Under the pieces are notes generated by a model. That model searched no databases. It had not been told where the DNA came from and saw nothing but the letters and a program-made list of their open reading frames with translations. Positions 1 to 11,017 of a DNA stretch of 64,000 bases are shown piece after piece. Source of the stretch: Aurifilum marmelostoma. Lineage: Eukaryota; Ascomycota; Sordariomycetes; Diaporthales; Cryphonectriaceae. How positions within the stretch are numbered: the first letter of the stretch is position 1; each line of letters opens with the position of its first letter. A program made the position numbers and the translations under genes. Location: the NCBI GenBank assembly GCA_027559495.1, contig JAMXSV010000008.1, positions 806,001 to 870,000 on the forward strand, given 5' to 3'.

Positions 1-1458
1 TTCAAGAGCCCCTACTACAACGACAGCCACCGCGCCCTGGCCAAGGCGGTCAGGAAGTTCACCGATCTCTATGTCACCCCCGAGGCCCAGGCCAAGGAGA
101 AGGATGGCACCTACATCAGCCAGGAGCTGATCGACCGCATGTCCAAGGAGGGCCTCCTGCATATGAGCCTGGGGCCAGGCAAGCACCTGCGGTCCGCACC
201 GCCGCTGATGGGCGGTGCCGTCAAGCCCGACGAGTTCGACTACTTCCACGACCTCATCGTGTCGCAGGAGATGACGCGGGCGGCCGCCAGAGGATTCCAG
301 GACGGCAACATGGCCGGCATGAAGATAGGCCTGACGGTCGTGCTCAACTTTGCCAACGACGAGGCCTTCAAGAAGAAGATCGCCGACGAGTGCTTCAGCG
401 GCAAGAAGAAGATCTGTCTGGCCATCACCGAGGCCTTTGCGGGCAGCGACGTTGCGCGCCTCCGCACCGTGGCCAAGAAGACCCCCGACGGCAAGCACTA
501 TATTGTCAACGGCACCAAGAAGTGGATCACGAACGGTGTCTTCTGCGATTACTTTGTCACGGGCGTTCAGACGGACAAGGGCCTGTCTGTGCTGCTCATC
601 CCCCGGGGCGAGGGCGTCGAGACCAAGCTCATCAAGACGAGCTACTCAACGGCCGCCGGCACGACCTTTATCACCTTTGATAACGTCAAGGTGCCCGTGG
701 AGAACCTGCTGGGCAAGGAGAACCAGGGTATCTACGTGATTCTCAGTAATTTCAACCACGAGCGGTGGACCATGTCCTGTAAGTCCCTACATAGTAGGAA
801 AGGAGAGGGGTTGAGGAGAAGAGAGGTAGAGAGAGAGAGAGGGTTTAAACTGACAAGACATCCAGGTGCCGTCGTTCGCTACTCTAGGATCATCATCGAA
901 GAGAGTCTGAAGTGGGCTCACCAGAGAATTGTTTTTGGCAAGAGGTTGATCGACCAGCCCGTCATTCGGCTGAAGTGAGTGTTTTTATATGCCCGCATCT
1001 TACAGCGCACATAGTCATCGTGATCTCATCCAACTGACCCAAACGGCAGGCTCGCCAAAATGATTGCACTCGTCGAGGCCCACCAGTCCTGGCTCGAGAC
1101 GGTCACATATCAGATGTGCAACATGCCCTACTCGGAGCAGTCTAAGCACCTCGGCGGGCCCATCGGGTTGCTGAAGATGAGCTGCACGAGGATGGCACAC
1201 GAGATTGCAGACGAGGCCGTGCAGATCTGGGGTGGTCGTGGCCTGACACAGTCCGGCATGGGCCGCGTGATTGAAAATTTCAACAGAGGATACAAGTTTG
1301 ATGCTATCCTGGTAAGTTCTTCTTTCTCTCCTTCAGCTGGATCAGGCGTTTTGGGACACGCACGACTGACATCATCTTGACAGGGCGGTGCTGAGGAGGT
1401 TTTGGGAGACCTTGGTGTGAGGCAGGCCATGAAGTTCATGCCCAAGGAGAAATTGTAG
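1..1458 (+). CDS. Acyl-CoA dehydrogenase, 5' end outside the window
   Basis: The reading frame is open from base 1, so the N-terminus lies upstream; 407 residues are visible. Exons are 1-778, 866-974, 1050-1311 and 1384-1458, joined by GT-AG introns that all keep the frame. Acyl-CoA dehydrogenases are FAD enzymes that oxidise acyl-CoA to trans-2-enoyl-CoA in beta-oxidation or branched-chain amino-acid breakdown. The visible order is the N-terminal helical domain, the middle beta-domain (CLAITEAFAGSD, then KKWITNG), and the C-terminal helical domain with RIVFGKRLIDQPVIRLKLA. The usual late catalytic Glu position reads GGAEEV instead of YEGT. A Glu in NHERW (GAG 760-762) sits where isovaleryl-CoA and long-chain enzymes carry their catalytic base. 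The ending ILGGAEEVLGDLGVRQAM resembles fungal cytochrome-b5-linked members, but whether a b5 domain is present cannot be seen. Substrate is not assigned. Confidence 0.93.
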
Positions 1459-1979
1459 GGGGGATGGTCGGTCACATGGCGGGCGCAGGTACAGTAAGAG
1501 AGGCGTACATGTTGGGTGTATGAAATCCTAGCATGTAGATGAAATGAGTCGGAGCACTATATAATCTCTCACAAAGTCAGCAGCAATGTCTAGAGATTGT
1601 AGGCGTACATCACATGCACAGCTAAAGAGAGAGACCTGTGCCATTACTCAGCACATAGACTTCAAGCCTGGTGAAGCCAATGCAGACTCTGTTGGCTCAT
1701 CAAGTCCTTGATCGCATGCTGCACTACAAGCTACATGGTGTATAGTGACTAAGCAGTAGCAGGGATCAGCTCCCCGCCAGAGGATGCAGTCATAAGTCAA
1801 TCTGCCCCACCAAACTTTTGTCTCCAACTGAGTCACATCCTGGGTGATTACAATGTACAATACCAAGGAGCCCTTCATCACTGTGTCTTGCCCTACCTCG
1901 ACGAGCTCCTTCAGCGTGACAACAAGGCCTAGATCCCTCCAGCCAGGTCAAACACGACATTTCAGGACTACAGGTGCCA
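1459..1979. other. Intergenic, acyl-CoA dehydrogenase 3' side to eIF2B beta promoter
   Basis: This 521-base tandem spacer holds the 3' flank of the dehydrogenase gene and the promoter and leader of the next gene. I see a TATATAA stretch near 1558-1565 but no convincing reading frame or repeat. Confidence 0.6.
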
Positions 1980-3490
1980 ATGGCTCTCGAGAGGTTCCTC
2001 AAGTCCCTAAAGGGACAGCCACTCGATGCCTCAATTGAGTCACTTGAGGCGTGAGTACACACTCCACAGACACCACGAGCACACACATGCCGTGAAGATG
2101 TTCTATACTCGTTTTGGTGGTTGCGCTCCTGACCTGTCTGCCCCCCTTTCCCTCCCTCCAGACTCCTCAAGAGAAGACAGATCAGCGGCCCCGAGGAATG
2201 CGCCATCGCGACCGCCCACATCCTCCTCCACGTCGTCGCCAAGTCCAAGTGGTCCAACGTCGACTCGCTCCTCCAGCGCATCGAGAACGTCGGCCGCAAG
2301 CTCGTCCTAGCACGACCCCAGGAGCTGGTCATCGGCAACATCGTGCGCCGCGTGCTCGGCCTGATCCGTGACGAGGCAGAGGAGGACCGCGCGGGAAACA
2401 ACGATGACTCCATGTCCGACATGTCGAACCTGCCCGGCGACGAGCCACACCACGCGACGACCAGCCCCGTGCCTGCCTCGCCCCGTACCCGACCGCCCCC
2501 GCGCATCGCGACGCTGACGTCCACCGGCTCCTTCCACGTCCCGCAGTCTATGTTTAACATGCTTCACGACTCGCCGCGGTTTGCAGGGAGCTCGGTGGGC
2601 ACGCCGTTTGGCAGGGGCTCGGGCGCCTCGACGCCCATGTCTCACTCCCAGGTCGCCAACATCTCGGCGCTGCGGTCTGAGGTCATCGAGGGGATCGAGG
2701 AGCTCAAGGACGAGATCGTCTCGGGCGATGAGCAGATATCCAGCTACGCCGAGGTGCAGATACATCCCGGGTCCTTCGTGCTGGTCTACCGGCCCAACGC
2801 GACGGTCGAGAAGTTTCTGCTCGCTGCGGCTAAGAGGCGCAAGTTCACAGTCCTGATCGCTGGCGTGGTCGGGCACCCCAAACCCACCAGCAGCAGCAGC
2901 ACCACCACCACCACCACCACCACAGGCGGCCAGGCGGGCCCGTACGCGTCCCTGCGGAAGCAGCTGCACAAGTTTGGGGTCCAGTCCATAGTCATCGCCG
3001 GCACTGGTGTTATGGCATACATGCCCAAGGTCAACGTGGTCGTGCTGAACTCGCAGGCGGTCACGGCCAACGGCGCGGTGCTGGCCGACGGCGGAGCCGC
3101 CGTTGCGGCAAGGGCTGCTCATGAGTACAACAAGACCGTGATCGTCCTGGGCGCGGTCTACAAGCTCTGCCCCGAGGACGAGCCAGACCTGGACGCCCTT
3201 GTCGACCTGGGCAACCCACAGAGCCTGATGAGCTACCACGGGCAGATGGTCGAGGTGGACGTCAGCGCTATGAGCTCTGAATACATCCCTCCAGAGCTGG
3301 TGGACATCTACATCTCCAACCTGTAAGTTCATCGCCGAGCGCCTCCGAGAAAGTAAAAGAGGAGCGAGTCTGTTGTGTGCCCTGCGATTGCTAACAGTCC
3401 TCTGTCAGCGGCCCTCACTGTCGAGACCACCTCCAGGGCATCGTGGGCGACCACTACAAGATCGAGGACGTCGAATTTTCTGCGCAGTGA
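1980..3490 (+). CDS. GCD7: Translation initiation factor eIF2B subunit beta
   Basis: The gene encodes the beta regulatory subunit of eIF2B, the cytosolic exchange factor that reloads eIF2 with GTP and is inhibited by phosphorylated eIF2. Exons are 1980-2050, 2162-3322 and 3409-3490, giving 437 residues. The start MALERFLKSLKG leads into the N-terminal helical domain. The C-terminal Rossmann-like domain includes HPGSFVLVYRPNATVEKFL, AKRRKFTVLIA, KVNVVVLNSQAVTANGAVL and YIPPELVDIYISNLGGPH-like text ending in HYKIEDVEFSAQ. These follow the order and spacing of the beta subunit, not alpha or delta. A Ser/Thr run of about 12 residues near 2887-2922 is an insertion in a surface loop. The last intron is phase 2, and the frame through it restores the conserved C-terminus. 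Confidence 0.95.
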
Positions 3491-4651
3491 GCAAGGCGTC
3501 CTGCTCGGGAACACGCGGGAGGAATACGAAGCAGCTCTCTGGCGTACGAGCTGCAAGTTTGTACAAGATGACTTTCCGGCCTTTTTGCACGCACTTACGA
3601 TCACGGCAGTCGGCGCAAGGCTCAGCAGCACCTGGCGTTCAGGGTTGGTGGATAAAATACAACCTTAAAAGGAGAGGGACTCATTTCTTGATTTCAAAGG
3701 GATCAGATAGAATCAAAAGCAGACACGGGGTGCTTGTCCCCTCGTTCGCATTCAAGGCTGCTCTGGCCTGAGATACCATCAGCATTGTCCGAGGCCCGGG
3801 ACTCTCACATCGGTCTCGGGATAGTACTGCTCGTCATGAGGAATACAAGTTTTCCAGGATAGAACAGGGTCCTGACCTTGAGGGTAAAGCTTCGATGTCC
3901 AGACCGCCCAAAAAGCCAAGAGCATGATGAATCGAGCTCTACTGACCGAGCGTCGGTATCGACGTTGATGGAGCATCCAAGGCTACTAGGCACGGCACAG
4001 TAGGCCTACTACTACTTTTTACCCCCGTAAAATCCGTATAAGTTCCGACAAGTCTCGGCGACTTCAAGTACACAGTCTGTGTAGACGAACTAGGTCCCAT
4101 CCGCTGTAGGCATATCTGAGACCACGCGTCGTCTAGAAGGCCACAGAAGTCCCATCTTCTGCAGGGATGGACATCAGTGCCATGCTCTGGGATCATCACA
4201 TCATTCGTTGGGAGCCGTTCAGGTGAACTCTGCTGCTGAGGTGTGTTCTGTTGCCTTGCGGGGGCCACGTCAGCTCGCGCGCCACAACATGCTGCAGGTG
4301 GGAGTCATTTGTCCTGTGATGGTGTGGGGTAAGATTTCTCTCCTCCTGCTGCTCTTGTTATACCTCCTCCACACCAGGCAGGACGGCTGTCAGCAAAGTA
4401 TACCACTGACTCCTGCTTTGTGCTGTTAACCTCGGAGGCCAGGCCGGCCTAAATTCCATCTACTAGCATCTGCTGCTGGAGGCCGCTCGGGGTATAGTAG
4501 TTTAGTGGTTCTAGTGCTATCTGCCCGTCTTACTCGCCCCCTACACACTCGACGCAGCAGGCCCCACAGGGGGTTCCGCCCTGCTTTGGGGGTCCTCCCC
4601 AGCGAGCTTACGGTCCAAACCACCTTCTGCCAAAGAAACACGCACACATAT

Positions 4652-4670
4652 ACACACACACACACACACA
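4652..4670. repeat. AC dinucleotide microsatellite
   Basis: About nine uninterrupted AC units follow a CACACATATAC lead-in. It lies in an intergenic spacer and has no apparent coding role. Confidence 0.9.
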
Positions 4671-5014
4671 TCGTACCACTGCTGTGATCCTGTCAAGAGG
4701 CAAAATAGCATTCAAGGTTGGCGGCACAGGGGCTGTATGAGTAACAGGGTGTGTGGCATCCCTCGTCATCACTGTCGCACACACGGCCTTTTGCAAAAGA
4801 GCGAGAAGGTGTATGGGCGACCCAGTTCCTGTCCTGACCGCCCATATATATGGAGGAGGGGTGCTGTTGTGGTCGTGGCTGTGTTTCCCCAATCTTCCAA
4901 AGCCCAAGGCAAGCAAGTAAAGCAAGCAAGCAAACATACAATAATTTATACTTCCGTTCCTGCCGACCTTAACCACTGATCCTCCCCCCCTCCTCCTCCT
5001 TCTTTCTTCTGTGT

Positions 5015-5026
5015 CTTCACGTGAAG
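5015..5026. promoter_or_regulatory. Palindromic E-box-like site CTTCACGTGAAG
   Basis: A perfect 12-base inverted repeat with a CACGTG core lies about 115 bases upstream of the ATG at 5139. CACGTG is the core bound by fungal bHLH proteins such as Cbf1-type factors. The position suits a promoter element, but binding is inferred only from the sequence. Confidence 0.4.
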
Positions 5027-5138
5027 TCATCCTCAAAATTATTTACCGCATCATTTTGAGTATCAACATCCTTTCCAGGTGTGGCCCGACTTAGCACTTC
5101 CTTCCTCCCTCAACAACAACATCATCATCACCACCATC

Positions 5139-7927
5139 ATGGCGCCACCGCGACCACACGATGTCCCTCCGCCTCCATATTCGGAGACGGACATTTACTC
5201 AAACTCTAGTCAATCTCCAGTCCTGGCCCAATCTCAGACCATTCCCATCCGTCCACGCACCTCTTCCCACTCCAGCCTCAACGCCGCTCCTCCTCCTGCT
5301 GCTGCTGCTGCTGCTGGTGCTCCTCCTCCCACCTTTGACGAGGCCTCATCGGTCGCGTCCACCAGCGATGAGGTCATATATACACCTCCCCCTAACCCCG
5401 CGCAGCTCGCGCTCCCACACCCTGAGCCCAGAACACAACCCACGCCTCCTGAGCCCGGGCTATCCAGACCACCTCAGCAGCGCCTCGGCCGAGGCCTACT
5501 TCGAGTCACGCCCAGCTCCTGTCGTCGACGCTGAAGAGCACGTCACACACCACATCACCGTCCACGCGGCCAGCCAGCCCGAGGATTTCCCCTTCCCGCA
5601 GGAATGGGCCGCAAGCCGGGGCGTCGGGCGAGACGACTGGCAGACATTCCTGAACTACCTGCTGCCCAATCATGCCGCTGAGAGTAATGAGCACATCATC
5701 GATCGCAAGCTCAGGGCCGAGGGCCTCGAGAATGCTACTATCAGCGGCGGAGAGATTGACGAGAAGAGGGCATTGACGGAGAGGCATATCACTGCTGGTG
5801 GTGGTGGTGGCGGCGGCGGCGGCGACAGGACGCCTGTCGAGGTGCAGCTGGGGCAGATCCGGTCCGCAAGCTGTCACTCGGTGCAGAACGCCGAGGACAT
5901 CGTCCGTGAGTGGAACGAGGGCTTCTTTGGGCCACGAGGGATCACTATCGAAATTGAACGGGCGTTAGAGGACAGCAATGCAGGGGGCAGACAGCAGATG
6001 CCAGGCTCTTGGGACCAGTCTTTCAACCGCAGCGAAGAACCTGATGATTTGCCCAGCAACAGCAACAACAACAACACTGGTACCCCCAACAATCAGCAGC
6101 AGCAGCAGGGGCAGCAGCAGCAGGGCGGCGGCAGCTGGTGGCGTTTCAACCCTCTAAACCGCTTCGACGCGTCCGGCGGCGGTCTCCAGATCGGCGGCCT
6201 TTCTATTGACGCAGGGGGCGTTTCCCTTGGAGACCACTTCGTTGCTGATTCAAGAGGCGTGCGGTGCGGCGGTCTGGTGGCCGACAGCACCGGCGTCAGG
6301 ATGCACGGGCGTGATCTCTTCCCTCCTGGACGAGGTGGTCCTCCTCCTCCTCCGGGCGGTGCGTGGCCGCCGCAGGGGCCTGTGCCTCCACCCATGCCTC
6401 CTCATATGCCGCCTCCTATGCACCCAGGGATGCCGCATCCACCCCCACCTCCTCCTCCTGGCTTCGAGGGCCATAGCCCGCCCGAGTGGCCGGACGAGAA
6501 GAAGATGCCGCGCCAGGGAGGCTGGCATCGCCATCACCACCACCATCATGGCCATGGTGACGACGAAGACGATGAAAGGATGGGCGAACGAGCGCGCGGT
6601 CGCGGTCGCGGTGGTTTCAGGCACGGCGGTCACAGGCGCCAAAGGTCACTCAGCTCGGCCTCCTCGTCTTCCTCTGCGTCCTCATCAAGCAGCAGTAGCA
6701 GCGACTCTTCCTCGTCTGCCGATAGTAACCTGGGCGCCCTCCCCGACTACGATGACCTCCACGACACCCAGCTTCCCGTCGCCAGATCCTTCCTCGAGCG
6801 CTGGCTCGCCCACCCAGAAGAAGGCGCCACGAAGGACCGCACCACCCAGGCCCAGACCGCACTACAACAGGCTAGGTCTAATCCTCTCGACGGCTACGGG
6901 CCCGTCCCCACCACCTATGAGGAGAGACGCGCCCTCCGCCAGCAGATCCGCGACCTGACGGCCCAGTGGAAGGCTGTCAGGCGGCAACAGAAACAGGCCA
7001 GACGCCAGGTCAAGCGCGAGAAGAGGGCCGTCCGGCGGGCTGAGAAGCGCGAGGCGCGCAGGACCAAGAGAGGAGCTGCGCCGGGCCAAGAGGCAGGCCA
7101 AGCGGGATCGCAAGCGGGAGGCCAAGATGGCTGCTGGTCGTGGTGGTGATGGTGGTCGACGAGGCCGGGGCGGCTGGGATCACCATCACCCTCACCCTCA
7201 CCATCATCACCCTCCTCCTCCACACCCATTTGCTCATGGATTCTCTCAACCACCACCGCCGCCAGCGGCAGGTATGCCTTTCGGCTGCGGCCCGCCCCGA
7301 GGCGGTCGAGGCGGCTGGGGCGGTCGAGGAGGTGGTATGCGCGGGTTCGGAGGAGGCAGAGGAGGGAGTTTCCCCCCTCAGGGCCCGCACGCCGCCTTCC
7401 AGCGCGGCATGGAGGACTGGGGCCGGCGCATGGCCGAGTGGGGACGTGGTCTCGGGGCCGAGCTAGGAGGACGCGGCTTCCCTGGTGCGTGGCCGTCGCC
7501 GCCGCCGCCGTTTGACCACAACCGTGACTTCCATACTCCCCCTCCCCCTCCCCACGCTGCACCCAGAGACGCGGAAACGGGTGCTGGCGCTGATCAGCAG
7601 GACGAAGCCGGCATGGATGCTCGTGACGGGCCTCATGCTGCATCGGCTGCCAAGTACCGTGCGCTCGAGGCCAAGAAGGAGGAGCTACAGCGCAAGAGAG
7701 ATGCCCTGGCTGCATTTGACAGCGACATGGCACCTGCGTATCATGGAGATGAGAAAAAAGGCTTCGATACTGGCGATGGTGGGGTCGAGAAGCCGGGCGC
7801 CTCTACGCTGGTGAGCCTGCTGGCTGAGATCGAGGAGCTGGAGGGCACGGTCGCGAGGCTGGGCGTCGAGGCTGACGAGCAGTATGTGCTGGAGCTCATG
7901 GCGCTGGATGCGGGGGATGAGGCGTGA
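5139..7927 (+). CDS. Conserved low-complexity filamentous-fungal protein, two frame breaks
   Basis: I recognise the type (a large Pro/Gly/His/Ser-rich protein starting MAPPRPHDVPPPPYSETD) but know no function. The start at 5139 has a good CATCATGG context. The frame is read from 5139, shifts by one near a C5 run at 5388-5392, and shifts again near 7066-7073; it then runs to the stop at 7925-7927. Dropping one base at each point gives exactly 929 codons. Visible parts are a Pro/Ala-rich N-terminus, a conserved block (SSASAEAYFESRP, DWQTFLNYLLPNH, then REWNEGFFGPRGITIE), long Gly, Gln, His and Ser runs, a basic coiled region rich in Arg and Lys, a second His/Pro/Gly-rich part, and a C-terminal helical stretch. 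No GT-AG intron fits either junction, because the candidates are too short. A sequencing error is the likeliest cause. Confidence 0.7.
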
Positions 7928-8339
7928 GCAGGCGGTTGGCCACATTTGAGGGTCAGGAGGTCCGTACGCTAATTATGTTGTATATGGCGATGGGTCCATT
8001 CATTGTTTCACACCTTGAACTGAATGATGGAGATGTATCTGGTACAACGTTCGGGTATGTAGTAATAGATATAGTCAAGAGAATGTATGTCTAGAAAATG
8101 AATCAAAGAATGAATGGAAATGATCAGAAAACTTTCAGCCAGGCCACTGCCATGTAGGCTATGTCGTATTGTGCATATTTACAATTTTTGTCATTTTTGT
8201 CTATTTCCCCGTTGGATATCTATTTTGGTCTTGAGCCCCTCTTACCTGTGGGAGATGTGTGCCTCCTCCTCCCCGCCCTTCCCCCCACACATTGTCTCTT
8301 GCTTCTTTCTCTCCCCTTTATGTCAACACCGTCTCCCCC
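7928..8339. other. Convergent 3' intergenic region
   Basis: This 412-base stretch separates two genes that end facing each other. It is AT-rich in the first half and CT-rich in the second. I see no further gene. Confidence 0.6.
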
Positions 8340-9210
8340 TCACGACGCATGTTTGCTCTCGTCCCTCTCGACCAGCTCGCCCACGCCCAGGCCCCTCCCG
8401 ACCTTGACCTTCCTCTTCTCCTCCCTGGCGGCGCCATCAGCGCCCGCCTTCTTCTTCTTGTCGGCGGGCTTCTTCTTCTTGGCCGGGTCGCTCCCGACAT
8501 CGCCCACGGCCTCGCCCTCGTCGACGCCCTCGCTCTCGGCGTCGTCGGCCTGGTCCTGCAGCTGCTCGCGGATGGCGCCCAGGTCCAGGCGCATGCTGAA
8601 GGCGTCCTCGCCGTCCGCGTAGTACTTGGCCTCGGTCTTGTCGTTCTGGAAGCCCAGGGTGTCCTTGTAGAGGTGGATGGCGGCCTGGTTGGACACGCGC
8701 ACGTGCAGGGAGACGTACATGGCGCCAAAGGTCTCGACCATTGCCAGCTCTGTGGTTGGTTCGTGGTGATCTATGTGTTAGCAAACTGGCTGCGCTGCTG
8801 ACCCTCGCACGGACACCACCACCCACCCCCCCTCGAGGTTTGTTTTGTATGTTCGTGTGTGTATGTATAGGTTGCAGGGGAAAGAATAGAGACGTACGGC
8901 TCTGGCGCATGAGCTTCTCAGCAATGCCCAGCCTCCGGTGCGTCCTCATGACGCTCAGGCTGGTGATGTGGCCATGGGGCACGCCGTCTGCAGGGTCCTC
9001 CTCCATCTTGGCCAGGACATAGCCCACAATCTTGGGATAGTCATAGGGTGTCTTCTTGGGGCGGGCGATGTCGACAGCCACAAAGCTCAGCTGGGGCCAT
9101 GACAGGGCATGGTACAGGTAGTACTTGAGGAAGTAGTTCTCGGGGAGGTTCTCGAGGTTGGCGTGTTGGATGAGGGGTAGGTCAGACGACCTGAGGACAC
9201 GGATGTCCAT
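8340..9210 (-). CDS. NAA10: N-terminal acetyltransferase A catalytic subunit Naa10/Ard1
   Basis: This is the catalytic subunit of NatA, which acetylates the alpha-amino group of nascent chains after Met removal, acting at the ribosome with Naa15. Exons on the minus strand are 9210-8898 and 8749-8340, giving 240 residues; the 148-base intron splits a Gln codon. The GNAT fold begins MDIRVLRSSDLPLIQHANLENLPENY-like text, which is typical of Ard1. The acetyl-CoA loop reads RRLGIAEKLMRQSQ at about residues 91-104. The conserved YVSLHVRVSNQAAIHLY and LGF follow. The last 80 residues are an acidic then Lys-rich, low-complexity tail (DPAKKKKPADKKKKAG), which is longer than in yeast but common in fungi. 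The neighbouring genes give no functional link. Confidence 0.95.
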
Positions 9211-10066
9211 GTTGGTTTAGAAGGTGGTAGAAGAATTAGATGGGCAAGAAACAATTAGACAAGAGCGGTGGACAGTGGACGACAAGCTGTGTAGGAGCTC
9301 CGTTGTGGTGGGAGAGGTCGCGTGTGTGGGGTTACACAGAGAGAGAGCAAAGAATGACGAGATTGGGAAGTTTGTTGGTGGATAGAAGCAATCGTGTAAT
9401 GGTTTGTAGGCCCAGCTAAGCACCTACCCTCAAGCCTCTGCCTGCCTACAACAGTACAATTCATAGTACTGAGTAGTGACAGTGAAAAGTTGGAGGGGCT
9501 CCTGCTAAGGCAACCCTGCCCCCGAAAACCCCACCCCCAAGTCCTCCCTCCCTCCCTGTTGTGCCCGGCGTCCGGCGCACTTTCACCCGACTGGAGCGCC
9601 TAACAGTGGCCACGGTTGACTGAGCTGTAGTGGGCTAGGACCCCTGAAGGACCACCTTCAGTGCTGTTGGCTATAGTGGGCCCAGTGCCTACAGGGCGGG
9701 GGAGCTTTTCCCATCCCCATAAGTAGCATTTGTAGGCTGGTAGCTCGGTCGAGTGGGATACGAATACTATATAAATGGGGGAAGGGGGTCCGGGAGGTTC
9801 ACGATGCTGCATGAACGGTGTCTCCCTCCTCTTTACCCTATCCTTTTCGTTCTTCTTCGACATAGTTTTTCCGTACTACGTATCTAACATATAATCTACC
9901 TTTGCAACCACCTGCAATTACCTCTTGTTTATACTGTGTCTTTCTTTCTCACACACACTCGGCTTGGTGTTGGTTTCGTTTGGGTCTCCAGAATACTGTC
10001 ATTGCTTCTTATTCAGCACTCACATTCTGTTCCTTCACGATCAATCGAGTGTGCAGCAGCAGGAAG
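9211..10066. promoter_or_regulatory. Divergent promoter between Naa10 and the short-chain dehydrogenase
   Basis: These 856 bases separate two divergently transcribed genes. They include CCCCACCCCC-like and CCTCCCTCCCTCC pyrimidine tracts near 9520-9560, and a TATA-like element nearer the plus-strand gene. I see no other coding sequence. Confidence 0.55.
9768..9775 (+). promoter_or_regulatory. TATA-like element TATATAAA
   Basis: A consensus-like TATATAAA lies about 290 bases upstream of the ATG at 10067 on the same strand. With a leader of about 200-250 bases this is a plausible core promoter for the short-chain dehydrogenase gene. Confidence 0.4.
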
Positions 10067-11017
10067 ATGGCCAGCAGGGTATTAGCAGGAAAATTGGGGA
10101 TAGTTACTGGCGCCTCAAGAGGTAATGCCAGACGGGACCTCCTTCCTCCTCAAACACCCGCCCCCCCCCCCCCCCCCCTTCTCTCACACATATCACTAAC
10201 AACTGCAACAGGCATTGGGTCTGCGATCGCAGAAAACCTCGCCTCCAAAGGTTGCAACCTGGTGCTCAACTACACGTCAAAGTCGTCGACCTCGCTCACC
10301 AGGGAGCTCTCCAAGAAGCTCGAGGCCAAGTATGGCATCCAGACCTTTGGCGTGCAGGCGGATCTGGGGACACCACAGGGCCCGTCGGCACTCATCGCCG
10401 CCACCAAGGACCAGTTCCTGTCCTCGCCGCCCAGCCCGGACGCCAAGTTCCAGATCGATGTGATTATCAACAACGCCGGCGTCGCCCGCAACGACAAGCT
10501 GCCCGACATCAAGCTCGAGGACTTCGACGCCACCTTCCACGTCAACGTCCTGGGCCCCTTGCTCCTCATGAAGGCCGCCTCGCCGTACCTCCCCACCGAC
10601 CGCTCCGGCCGCGTCGTCAACCTCTCGTCCATCTCGTCCGACTGCGGCTTTCTCGGCCAGTCCATATATGGCGGATCCAAGGCCGCCATCGAGGCCATGA
10701 CGCGCGTCTGGGCCCGGGAACTGAGCGAGCGCGCCACCGTCAATGCGGTCAACCCGGGCCCTGTCGAGGGCCCCATGTACGCTGCCAACAGTGACGAGTT
10801 CAAGGCCGGCATCAAGGGCTGGATCGAGCACGCGCCGCTCATGCGGGCGCGGCCGGGCGTGGACGCTGACGAGGTTGTCGAAGAGGCCAGGACCGGTGGT
10901 GGAAGGCCGGCCTATGTCCACGAGATCGCCGGCATCGTGGGTATGCTGTGCACCCCAGATGCCGCGTGGTGCACCGGGCAGGTGGTCTGCGCAAATGGTG
11001 GTCTGCTGATGCATTAG
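10067..11017 (+). CDS. Short-chain dehydrogenase/reductase
   Basis: This is an NAD(P)-dependent oxidoreductase of the classical SDR family, 286 residues, with exons 10067-10121 and 10212-11017. The start MASRVLAGKLGIVTGASRG sits directly on the fold. The cofactor motif TGASRGIG spans the intron, which ends in an ordinary CAG acceptor. NNAG follows at about residue 140. The catalytic set is Ser in the NLSSIS strand, then YGGSK (Tyr and Lys of YxxxK), then NPGPVEGPM. The C-terminal end WCTGQVVCANGG is the usual SDR close and resembles 3-oxoacyl-reductase-like members. The substrate cannot be told from sequence. The intron carries an 18-base C homopolymer at 10161-10178. A reading frame continues upstream to 9902, but the ATG at 10067 matches the family's N-terminus. 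Confidence 0.9.
   Translation: MASRVLAGKLGIVTGASRGNARRDLLPPQTPAPPPPPLLSHISLTTATGIGSAIAENLASKGCNLVLNYTSKSSTSLTRELSKKLEAKYGIQTFGVQADLGTPQGPSALIAATKDQFLSSPPSPDAKFQIDVIINNAGVARNDKLPDIKLEDFDATFHVNVLGPLLLMKAASPYLPTDRSGRVVNLSSISSDCGFLGQSIYGGSKAAIEAMTRVWARELSERATVNAVNPGPVEGPMYAANSDEFKAGIKGWIEHAPLMRARPGVDADEVVEEARTGGGRPAYVHEIAGIVGMLCTPDAAWCTGQVVCANGGLLMH
10161..10178. repeat. C18 homopolymer inside an intron
   Basis: Eighteen consecutive C bases lie in the single intron of the short-chain dehydrogenase gene. The length is likely to be imprecise in the assembly. Confidence 0.8.

Larger units (their letters stand above)
3491..5138. other. Intergenic spacer, 1.6 kb
   Basis: No coding sequence is supported here. 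It contains a short AC microsatellite (about 4652-4670), a 12-base AT palindrome CCATATATATGG at 4842-4853, and a palindrome with a CACGTG core at 5015-5026. The last 150 bases are CT-rich, as expected for a promoter and leader of the following gene. Confidence 0.6.

Noticed and set aside
4497..4508. A tRNA A-box-like string TAGTTTAGTGG
   Set aside because: It fits the A-box consensus, but no B-box or cloverleaf follows at the right distance.
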